Part shown: positions 57,400 through 64,000 of the stretch, in pieces
Position numbering within the stretch: the stretch's first letter is position 1
Layout: each line of letters starts with the position of its first letter
From: Actinoplanes sandaracinus
GTDB taxonomy: Bacteria; Actinomycetota; Actinomycetes; Mycobacteriales; Micromonosporaceae
Length of the DNA: 64,000 bases
Assembly: GCF_030009775.1 (NCBI RefSeq)
Contig: NZ_JASCTH010000024.1
Span: forward strand, 1-64,000
Direction: 5' to 3'
Position numbers and translations under genes: made by a program
The notes under the pieces: generated by a model
Told to the model about the DNA's origin: nothing
The model's input: the letters and a program-made list of their open reading frames with translations, nothing else
Databases searched by the model: none

Positions 57400-58926
57400 T
57401 CAGGAGCGGGCGAGACGGACGGCGCTCCAGGAGACGTGCGGCAGGGTCGCCGTGACGATGCCGCCGTCGACCGTGATCGCACCGCCCGGCACCTCGGCGG
57501 TCGGGCGCAGGGTCACCCGCTCCGGGTTCTCCCGGGTGTTGGCGGCGTAGACGTCGTCGTCGGTCAGCGTCCACGCCTCGGCGACGGTCAGTCCGGCCCC
57601 GAACGCGCTCAGGTCGACGCTGAACTCCACCGGGTTCGCCAGGTCCCGGTTGACCGCGAAGAGCACCACGTCGCCGGTGGACGGGTCGTGGGTGGCGACG
57701 GCGTCGATCAGCGGGGCGACGCCGTACTTCGCCGTCTCGTACGTCGGGGCGTCGATGTGCAGCCGGAGCACGTCGCCCTTGGCCAGGGCGGCGGTCTTGG
57801 CGAACGGGTGGAAGATGGTCTGCCGCCAGGCCGGGCCGCCCGGCTCGGTCATGATCGGCGCGATCACGTTGACGAGCTGCGCCTGGCAGGCCGCGGTGAC
57901 CCGGTCACTGTGCCGGAGCAGCGAGATCAGCAGGTTGCCCACCACGACGGCGTCGGCGACGTTGTACTGGTCCTCGATGACCCGCGGGGCGACCTTCCAC
58001 TCCTCGGGCAGGGGCGCGCTCTGGAACCGCGACAGGTACCAGACGTTCCACTCGTCGAACGACAGGTTGATCTTCTTGGTGCTCTTCAGCCGGGCGCCGA
58101 CCGCGTCCGCGGTGGCCACGATGCTGTTCACGAAGAAGTCCATGTCGACCGCGCTGGCCAGGAAGGAGCCCAGGTCACCGTCGTGCTCCTCGTAGTACGC
58201 GTGGCAGGACACGTAGTCGACCACGTCGTAGGCGTGCTCCAGGACCGTCGACTCCCAGGTGCCGAAGGTCGGCATGGTCGAGCTGGAGCTGCCGCAGGCG
58301 ACCAGTTCGAGGTCCGGTTCGGCCGAGCGGAGCGCCCGCGCGGTGCTGGCCGCGAGGAGCCCGTACTCCTCGGAGGTCTTGTGCCCGGTCTGCCACGGGC
58401 CGTCGAGCTCGTTGCCGAGGCACCAGATCTTGATGCCGTAGGGCTTCTCCGCGCCGTTGGCGCGCCGCTGCTCGGAGAGCGCGGTGCCCTCCGAGTGGTT
58501 GACGTACTCGTGGACGTCGAGCGCCTCCTGCACGCCGCGGGTGCCGAGGTTGACCGCGTACATGATCTCGACGTCGGCCTTCGCCGCCCACTTGGCGAAC
58601 TCGTCGATGCCGACCTCGTTGGTCTCGATGCTGCGCCACGCCAGATCCCGGCGGCGGGGCCGCCGCTCGGCCGGCCCGACGCCGTCCTCCCAGCGGTAAC
58701 CGGAGACGAAGTTGCCACCGGGGTAACGGACCATCGTGACGCCGAGTTCACGGGCGAGCGCCAGCACGTCGGTACGGAAACCGTCCTCGTCGGCGAGCGG
58801 ATGGCCCGGCTCGTAGATGCCGGTGTAGACGCAGCGGCCCATGTGCTCGACGAACGAGCCGAAGGTACGGCGGCTGACGGGCGCCACGACGGCGGCCGGA
58901 TTCAATGCGACACGCGCACGGAGCAT
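57400..58926 (-). CDS. abfA: GH51 alpha-L-arabinofuranosidase
   Basis: A 508-residue retaining glycosidase without signal peptide, so it acts in the cytoplasm on imported oligosaccharides. Family blocks: FGSFVEHMGRCVYTGIYEPG, TMVRYPGGNFVSGYRWEDG, the acid/base Glu in IKIWCLGNELDGPWQTGHKT, the nucleophile Glu in INLSFDEWNVWYLSRFQSAP and HPFAKTAALAKGDVLRLHI. It lies 91 bases behind two ABC permease genes on the same strand, making one arabinoside-use unit under the LacI regulator. Confidence 0.95.
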   Translation of the reverse strand: MLRARVALNPAAVVAPVSRRTFGSFVEHMGRCVYTGIYEPGHPLADEDGFRTDVLALARELGVTMVRYPGGNFVSGYRWEDGVGPAERRPRRRDLAWRSIETNEVGIDEFAKWAAKADVEIMYAVNLGTRGVQEALDVHEYVNHSEGTALSEQRRANGAEKPYGIKIWCLGNELDGPWQTGHKTSEEYGLLAASTARALRSAEPDLELVACGSSSSTMPTFGTWESTVLEHAYDVVDYVSCHAYYEEHDGDLGSFLASAVDMDFFVNSIVATADAVGARLKSTKKINLSFDEWNVWYLSRFQSAPLPEEWKVAPRVIEDQYNVADAVVVGNLLISLLRHSDRVTAACQAQLVNVIAPIMTEPGGPAWRQTIFHPFAKTAALAKGDVLRLHIDAPTYETAKYGVAPLIDAVATHDPSTGDVVLFAVNRDLANPVEFSVDLSAFGAGLTVAEAWTLTDDDVYAANTRENPERVTLRPTAEVPGGAITVDGGIVTATLPHVSWSAVRLARS

Positions 58927-59017
58927 TGTTGTGTCCCTTTACCGAGAAGAAGAGGAGATGCGCGGGCTGGTCGTCACCCGCGCCGCGGCGGAACCCGAGG
59001 CCTGTGGTGGACGAGCC

Positions 59018-59863
59018 TCACTTGACGGCTCCGATGGTGAGGCCACCGCGCCAGTACCGCTGCAACATCAGGAAGGCCACGATCAGGGGGACGATCGCCA
59101 CCAGCGCCCCGGTCACGATCACATTGAACGTAGCCGCTCCGCCGTTGCCCATGATCGCGGACATGTACCAGGCCCGCAGCCCGACGGTGAGCGGGTAGAG
59201 CTGGTCGTCGCTCAGCATCACCAACGGCAGGAAGAAGTTGTTCCACGATCCGACCATGCTGAACAGCAGGACGGTGACCAGGGCGGGCCGCATCGCGGGC
59301 AGGGCCACGCTGGTGAAGACCCGGAACTCGCCGGCCCCGTCGATGCGGGCCGCCTCGAGCATCTCGTCCGGGATCGAGTCGTGGACGTAGACCCGCAGCA
59401 GGTAGACGCCGAACGGGTTGAGCAGCGACGGCAGGATCACCGCCCAGATCGTGTCGACCAGGTTCGCCTGCGACATCAGCAGGTAGGTCGGCAGCACCAG
59501 CGCCGTCGCCGGCACCATGATCAGGCCGAGGAGCAGCGCGAAGAGCTTGTTGCGGCCGGGGAAGCGCAGTTTGGCGAAGGCGTAACCGGCCAGGGCCGAG
59601 ACGGCGGTCGCGCCGACACCGCTGACCACCGCGTAGAACGCCGAGTTCCGCATCCAGGTGAGGAAGACCCCGTTCTCCTGGTCGAACAGCAGCGTCAGGT
59701 TGTCGATCAGGTGGAAGTCGGCGAACCAGAGCGCGTTCGACTGGAACAGTCCGTCGTTGTTCTTGGTCGCGGCGACCAGCAGCCACCAGAACGGCAGCAG
59801 GAAGTAGACCGCCATCAGTCCCATGACGGCGTGCGCGGCGACGCTGCCCTTCTTGACGTTCAT
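59018..59863 (-). CDS. carbohydrate ABC transporter permease (MalG type)
   Basis: A 281-residue membrane protein with six helices. The EAA loop (EMLEAARIDGAGEFRVFTSV, ALPAMRPALVTV) that docks the ATPase is intact. It starts at ATG 59863 in a four-base overlap with the stop of the other permease. It is the second half of the channel for the sugar captured by the lipoprotein at 60792-62135. Confidence 0.94.
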   Translation of the reverse strand: MNVKKGSVAAHAVMGLMAVYFLLPFWWLLVAATKNNDGLFQSNALWFADFHLIDNLTLLFDQENGVFLTWMRNSAFYAVVSGVGATAVSALAGYAFAKLRFPGRNKLFALLLGLIMVPATALVLPTYLLMSQANLVDTIWAVILPSLLNPFGVYLLRVYVHDSIPDEMLEAARIDGAGEFRVFTSVALPAMRPALVTVLLFSMVGSWNNFFLPLVMLSDDQLYPLTVGLRAWYMSAIMGNGGAATFNVIVTGALVAIVPLIVAFLMLQRYWRGGLTIGAVK

Positions 59864-60792
59864 GCCAGCGCGCTCCGTTTCCGGGTGGCGAAGAGGAAGA
59901 TGTACGACCCGACGAACACCACCGCGCCGAGCAGGAACGAGATCGCCGCCGAGTAGTTGTGCTGCTGGAACGAGAACGCCTGGTGGTAGGCGTACACGTT
60001 GGGCGTGTAGTGCTGGGTGATCGCGCCCGGGTTGAGCGGCTGCAGGATCAGCGGCTCGGTGAAGAACTGCAGCGTGCCCATGATGGTGAAGAGGGTGGCC
60101 AGGACCAGCGCCGAGGAGATCATCGGCGTCTTGATCCGGAGGGCGATCTGCACCTCGCCCGCGCCGTCCATCCTGGCCGACTCGTAGGTCTCCCGGGGCA
60201 GGCCCTGCAGCGCCGCGTAGAGCACGATCATGTTGTAGCCGGCCCACTGCCACGTGACGATGTTGCCGAGCGACGCCAGCACCGTGTCGCCGGAGACGAA
60301 GTCGACGCCCAGCGCGGAGAACGGGCCGACGCTGTCGCTGTAGAGGAAGCCCCACATCAGGGTGCCGATCACGACGGGCACCGCGTACGGGACGAAGGCG
60401 GCGAGCCGGAAGAACCGGGAGAACCGCGAGGTGGCAGCGTCGATCAACAGGGCCGCGACCAGTGCGATCCCGATCATCACCGGGGTCTGGACCAGCCCGA
60501 AGACCAGGACCAGGACCACGCCCTCACGGACCAGCGGATCGTCGATCGCCTGCCGGTAGTTGTCGAAGAGCGCGAAGACCTCGCCCTCGATCAGGGTCGA
60601 CCGATACAGGCTGATCTTGAAGGCGTACGCCATCGGCAGCAGCAGGAACGCGACCAGCAACACCACGAACGGCAGGACGAACAGCCATCCGGTCGCCGCC
60701 TCCCGCAGGTGGGTCGCCCGCCGGGCAGGCGCCTTCGGCGAGGGTCCCGCGGCCGCCGGAGCGGCCGCGGGGGAAGTCTGCACCTCGGTCAT
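59860..60792 (-). CDS. carbohydrate ABC transporter permease (MalF type)
   Basis: A 310-residue membrane protein. An Ala/Pro-rich cytoplasmic head leads to helix 1 (GWLFVLPFVVLLVAFLLLPM), and the EAA loop is LPRETYESARMDGAGEVQIA. ATG 60792 overlaps the stop of the binding-protein gene by one base (TAATG). It pairs with the MalG-type permease. No ATPase gene is present in the window, so a shared MsiK/MalK-type ATPase encoded elsewhere is expected. Confidence 0.94.
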   Translation of the reverse strand: MTEVQTSPAAAPAAAGPSPKAPARRATHLREAATGWLFVLPFVVLLVAFLLLPMAYAFKISLYRSTLIEGEVFALFDNYRQAIDDPLVREGVVLVLVFGLVQTPVMIGIALVAALLIDAATSRFSRFFRLAAFVPYAVPVVIGTLMWGFLYSDSVGPFSALGVDFVSGDTVLASLGNIVTWQWAGYNMIVLYAALQGLPRETYESARMDGAGEVQIALRIKTPMISSALVLATLFTIMGTLQFFTEPLILQPLNPGAITQHYTPNVYAYHQAFSFQQHNYSAAISFLLGAVVFVGSYIFLFATRKRSALA

Positions 60793-62135
60793 TACTGAAC
60801 CTTGAAGCCCTGCTGGGTGGCGTAGGTCTTGACGTTCGCCTGCGCCGTGTCCAGCGCCGCGCCCCACGAGGTCTTGTTCTCGATCGCCTGGTTCAGGCCG
60901 GTGGTGAGCTGGCTGAAGTTGTAGCTGTTGAACGGGCTCCACGCGAACGGGCCGATCGCCTTGTACGCCGGGACGAAGACCTCGTTGACCTTCTGGCCAC
61001 CGAAGAACTCATATTCCTTGTTCATGAAGGCCTCCGACTCCAGGACCGGGGTCGCGGTCGGGAAGAGGAACGCCTTGTCGATACCGATCTTCCAGGCCTC
61101 GGTGTTCTTCGCACCGAAGATCTCCATGGCCACCTTGGCCGCGACGTCGGGGTACTTCGCCTGGTCGGTCACCGCGAACGAGGAGCCGCCCCAGTCACCC
61201 TGCGCGTTGGCGCCGGCGGTCCACTGCGGCAGCGGGGCGACCTTCCACTTGCCCGCCGAGCCGGCGGCGTTGGCCTGGATGTAGCCGGGGCCCCAGCCCG
61301 CCGCGAGGTAGGTGGCGTACTTCTCCGAGCCGAGGCCACTGTAGAAGTCGGTGGTGTGGAAGGCCGTGGAGTCGGCCAGACCGGCGCCGACCATGCCCTC
61401 CCAGTACTCGATCACCTTCTTGGCCTCGGGGCTGTTGATGTTGACGCCGATGTTCGACGGGCTCGCGATGTCGTAGGTGTAGGGCTGGGCGCCGGCCTGC
61501 CACATCAGGCCGGTCATGAAGCCGCCGTCGTTGGCGCCGAAGTCGGTGATGAACGACTTACCGCCGGACGCGGCCTTCAGCTTCTCGGCCTGCGCCTTGT
61601 ACTCGTCCCAGGTGGTCGGCACGGTCAGGCCGTACTTGGCGAAGATGTCCTCGCGGTACATCATCGCCATGGGGCCCGCGTCGACCGGGATGGCGTAGAC
61701 GGAGTCACCGGTGCTGACCTGTTTCCACGCCCAGTCGACGTAGTCGCCCTTGACCGCGTTGGCGCCATACTTGCCCAGGTCGACGAGGTGCTTGGTGAGC
61801 TGGAAGGTGGGGATCTCCTGCAGCTCCAGCATCACCACGTCGGGCGCGCCCTTGCCGGCCTTCAGCGCGGTCTGGAGCTTGGTGTACTGGTCCTGGCCGG
61901 TGCCCGCGTTCGTCCACTCGATCTTGATGTCGCTGTGGGTTCTGTTGAACAGGTCGACGACGCCCTGGAATTCCGGGTACCACGCCCAGACCTTGACGGT
62001 GACCGGGCCGGTCGGCTTCTCGGCCGTCTTGTCGTCGCCGCTGCTGCAACCCGTGAGCGCCAGGGCGGAGGCCGCGACCGCCGCCACAACCGATCGCCGA
62101 CTGACCCGCCGTGCGCTAAGTTCACTGATGTTCAC
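60792..62135 (-). CDS. sugar-binding lipoprotein of the ABC transporter
   Basis: A 447-residue extracellular binding protein. The lipobox is visible (VAAVAASALALTGCSSGDDK, Cys near residue 30, which will be lipidated). The mature protein has type 1 binding-protein features: VKVWAWYPEFQGVVDLFNRT, LKAGKGAPDVVMLELQEIPT, WGPGYIQANAAGSAGKWKVA and GGSSFAVTDQAKYPDVAAKV. GTG 62135 follows GAGGACCCA. Context with GH51 suggests arabino-oligosaccharides as ligand. Confidence 0.93.
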   Translation of the reverse strand: MNISELSARRVSRRSVVAAVAASALALTGCSSGDDKTAEKPTGPVTVKVWAWYPEFQGVVDLFNRTHSDIKIEWTNAGTGQDQYTKLQTALKAGKGAPDVVMLELQEIPTFQLTKHLVDLGKYGANAVKGDYVDWAWKQVSTGDSVYAIPVDAGPMAMMYREDIFAKYGLTVPTTWDEYKAQAEKLKAASGGKSFITDFGANDGGFMTGLMWQAGAQPYTYDIASPSNIGVNINSPEAKKVIEYWEGMVGAGLADSTAFHTTDFYSGLGSEKYATYLAAGWGPGYIQANAAGSAGKWKVAPLPQWTAGANAQGDWGGSSFAVTDQAKYPDVAAKVAMEIFGAKNTEAWKIGIDKAFLFPTATPVLESEAFMNKEYEFFGGQKVNEVFVPAYKAIGPFAWSPFNSYNFSQLTTGLNQAIENKTSWGAALDTAQANVKTYATQQGFKVQ

Positions 62136-62298
62136 TGGGTCCTCACAGACAAGTTAGATGCGTATCCAGTTGATCAGTTCTGAGCCGTTTCGAGGCTCAG
62201 AGAGCCGGCCTCCGGTGCTGGCACACCGGGGGTCGGCCATAAGGCCGGACTTCGCACGCCACACGGTTCTCCACGGTCCGACGGGCGATGTTGCTACG

Positions 62299-62318
62299 CT
62301 TTTGCAGCGCTGCAAAAG
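62299..62318. promoter_or_regulatory. LacI-type operator, perfect 20-bp palindrome
   Basis: CTTTTGCAGCGCTGCAAAAG is a perfect 20-bp palindrome with a central CG step, typical for LacI-family operators. It lies in the 257-base gap between the divergent transporter operon (start 62135) and the regulator (start 62393) and could control both. Confidence 0.85.
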
Positions 62319-62392
62319 ACAGCATGCACGGACGCCTGAACGACGGCAAGGGGTAACCTGCCGGAAACTTGGGGCGGGCAGAGGGGGGCACA

Positions 62393-63427
62393 ATGCGTCG
62401 AGAAGTCACTCTGCGTGACGTCGCGGAGCTGGCCGGCGTATCCAGCCGAACCGTCTCCAATGTGGTCAACGGTTATGCGAACGTCACTGAACGTACGAGA
62501 GAACGCGTTCAGCGCGCCGTGGACGAACTCGGGTACCGGCCCAACGTGCTCGCCCGCAACCTGGCACAGGGCCGGTCCGGGCAGATCGCCGTGGTGGTCC
62601 CCTACCTCGACACGCCGTACTTCTCCGAGCTGTTGCAGAGCGTGATCCGCGCGGCCCGGGCACGCGGCTACAACGTTCTGATCGACCAGACCGACGGCGA
62701 CCCGGAACACGAGCGCGCGTTCATCGCACACGGCTCGCGCCGGCTCCTCTTCGACGGCGTCATCTTCAGTCCGCTCGGCCTCGACCAGCAGGCCCTCGCC
62801 GACCGCGACCCGGCCCTGCCCCTGGTCGTCCTCGGCGAGCGGACCAGCGACGGCGGGTTCGACCACGTCGGCATAGACGACGTGACCGCCTCCCGGCAGG
62901 CCACCGACCACCTGCTCGACCTGGGACGGCAGCGGATCGCCGCGATCGGCGACCAGCCGTACGCCACCGGCGAGGCCGCACAGCGGCGCACCCGCGGCTT
63001 CCGCCTGGCCCACCAGGCACGCGGCCTCGTCCCCCGTGAAGACCTGATCATCAGTACGCCCCGGTTCAACCGCCCGGACGGCGCACAGGCCATGGCCCAC
63101 CTGCTCGACCTGGCGGAACCGCCGGACGCGGTGTTCTGTTACAGCGATCTGGTCGCGCTCGGCGCCATCCGCACCATCGTCTCGCGCGGCCTGCGGGTGC
63201 CCGAGGACGTCGCGGTGATCGGCTACGACGACATCGAGGACGGCGCGTACTCGAACCCGACGGTCACCACCATCTCGCCGGACAAGGAGATGATCGCGAC
63301 CACCGCCGTGGACCGGCTGCTGCTGCGCATCGCCAGCGACACTCCGCCGCCCGGCCTGGAGATGCGGGCCCCGCACAAGCTGATCATCCGGGAGAGCACC
63401 GCCGGCCGCACCACCGCAACAGCCTGA
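62393..63427 (+). CDS. LacI-family transcriptional regulator
   Basis: A 344-residue repressor. The HTH (VTLRDVAELAGVSSRTVSNV) and hinge helix (RPNVLARNLAQGRSGQIAVV) lead to a periplasmic-binding-like sugar domain (TPYFSELLQSVIRAARARGY, IGYDDIEDGAYSNPTVTTIS). ATG 62393 is preferred, with GAGGGGGGCACA upstream. The palindrome 75 bases before the start is its likely operator. The inducer is probably an arabinose-containing sugar. Confidence 0.94.
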   Translation: MRREVTLRDVAELAGVSSRTVSNVVNGYANVTERTRERVQRAVDELGYRPNVLARNLAQGRSGQIAVVVPYLDTPYFSELLQSVIRAARARGYNVLIDQTDGDPEHERAFIAHGSRRLLFDGVIFSPLGLDQQALADRDPALPLVVLGERTSDGGFDHVGIDDVTASRQATDHLLDLGRQRIAAIGDQPYATGEAAQRRTRGFRLAHQARGLVPREDLIISTPRFNRPDGAQAMAHLLDLAEPPDAVFCYSDLVALGAIRTIVSRGLRVPEDVAVIGYDDIEDGAYSNPTVTTISPDKEMIATTAVDRLLLRIASDTPPPGLEMRAPHKLIIRESTAGRTTATA

Positions 63428-63440
63428 TTCGCCGCCATCT

Positions 63441-63490
63441 CGATCTTGTGGAATTCCACGACGACGGTGCGCCAGCAAGCAACAAGATCG
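63441..63490. terminator. inverted repeats between lacI-type gene and ligD
   Basis: CGATCTTGT (63441-63449) pairs with ACAAGATCG (63482-63490), and a perfect palindrome GTGGAATTCCAC (63448-63459) overlaps the first arm. It sits between convergent stops at 63427 and 63496 and could terminate both. Confidence 0.5.
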
Positions 63491-63495
63491 CGGGC

Positions 63496-64000
63496 TTATT
63501 CGGGCGTGGCCAGGCCGGCCTTCTCGTCACGGTCGGCCCACTCCAGCAGGGTGTCCAGGGAGTGGGCGTGGTCGTCGATCGTCGCGTGCAGGTCGCCGAG
63601 CTTCGCGAAGCGGGCGGGGACCGTACGAATGGTGAAGTCTCCGGGGTCCAGGTCCTGGATCTCGTCCCAGGTAACCGGGGTGGAGACGGTGGCGGCGGGC
63701 ACGCCACGGACCGAGTAGGCGCTCGCGATGGTGTGGTCGCGCGCGTTCTGGTTGTAGTCGATGAACAGCGACCGCGGGTCGCGGTCACGCCGCCACCAGG
63801 TGGTGGTGACGTCGTCGGGGGCGCGCCGCTCCACCTCACGGGCGAAGGCGAGCGCGGCCCGGCGGACGTCGGAGAATCCCCACCGTGGCTCGATGCGCAC
63901 GTAGACGTGCAGGCCCTTGCCGCCGGAGGTCTTCGGGTAGCCGGTGATGCCGAGTTCGCCGAGGACCTCCCGGACGACGGGCGCGACCCGGCGCACGGTG
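63496..64000 (-). CDS. ligD: LigD-type NHEJ polymerase domain protein (5' part beyond window)
   Basis: The visible 168 residues are the C-terminal part of a LigD polymerase (primase-like) domain: ITGYPKTSGGKGLHVYVRIE with the template-binding loop, FAREVERRAPDDVTTTWWRR, RDPRSLFIDYNQNARDHTIA and the closing AYSVRGVPAATVSTPVTWDE. The frame is open to the window edge. It belongs to the Ku-LigD double-strand break repair path. Whether a ligase domain is attached cannot be seen; the C-terminus shown (LEWADRDEKAGLATPE) ends without one, so it may be a stand-alone polymerase domain. Confidence 0.92.
   Translation of the reverse strand, partial: TVRRVAPVVREVLGELGITGYPKTSGGKGLHVYVRIEPRWGFSDVRRAALAFAREVERRAPDDVTTTWWRRDRDPRSLFIDYNQNARDHTIASAYSVRGVPAATVSTPVTWDEIQDLDPGDFTIRTVPARFAKLGDLHATIDDHAHSLDTLLEWADRDEKAGLATPE

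Overview
The window is very GC-rich with strong G/C third-position bias, and carries several actinobacterial hallmarks: an AfsR/SARP regulator, desferrioxamine-type siderophore genes behind a DmdR/IdeR-like iron box, fused cobalamin methyltransferases, GTG/TTG starts, and a LigD polymerase domain. The gene mix looks like a soil or filamentous actinomycete, most like Actinoplanes or another Micromonosporaceae. That genus-level guess is inference from gene content only.

Layout. 0-8.2 kb: a truncated gene end, two small proteins, a GNAT acetyltransferase, a large secreted PQQ-type sugar dehydrogenase with duplicated C-terminal modules, a divergent MMPL transporter, and a YefM-YoeB toxin-antitoxin pair with a clear palindromic operator. 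8.4-14.4 kb: a three-gene co-directional block made of a TIR/membrane/coiled-coil/WD40 protein, a 669-residue protein with a DUF2135-like beta domain, and a 131-residue helical protein. This is the best candidate for an undescribed system. 14.5-14.9 kb: a tRNA Gly-Cys-Val operon on the minus strand with its own promoter and terminator. 15-20.3 kb: a GGDEF-EAL enzyme, a thioesterase, and a chemoreceptor-like protein ending in a PilZ domain. 20.4-37 kb: an AfsR-type regulator, dipeptidase, MpaB-type oxygenase, quinone oxidoreductase-like enzyme, GH19 chitinase, ArsR regulator with M23 peptidase, a damaged SGNH hydrolase, acyltransferase with alpha/beta hydrolase, methyltransferase, and a two-component system. 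This stretch ends in a mobile-element scar (polymorphic-toxin and tyrosine-recombinase remnants) beside a second copy of the same tRNA operon.

37.3-49.7 kb: a GNAT; an ApbE / FMN-binding protein / ferric-reductase-like set that fits a flavinylated membrane electron-transfer chain; cobL-cobM-cobK of the cobalamin pathway; a pair of small membrane proteins; an NmrA-like protein; a repeat and homopolymer region; a PQ-loop membrane protein; an unknown 384-residue protein; a YdeI-like protein; and a PIN-domain toxin-antitoxin pair. 49.8-57.2 kb: a four-gene hydroxamate siderophore operon (lysine decarboxylase, lysine N-hydroxylase, an acyltransferase-NIS synthetase fusion, and a penicillin-acylase-acyltransferase fusion) with start/stop overlaps and an iron box. 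57.4-63.4 kb: a carbohydrate module (GH51 arabinofuranosidase, two ABC permeases, a lipoprotein binding protein) divergent from a LacI regulator, with a perfect 20-bp palindrome between them. The window ends inside ligD.

Two tRNA operons in the same orientation, 22 kb apart, bracket the middle of the window and could recombine. Functions were assigned by reading motifs and gene context; no database search was possible.
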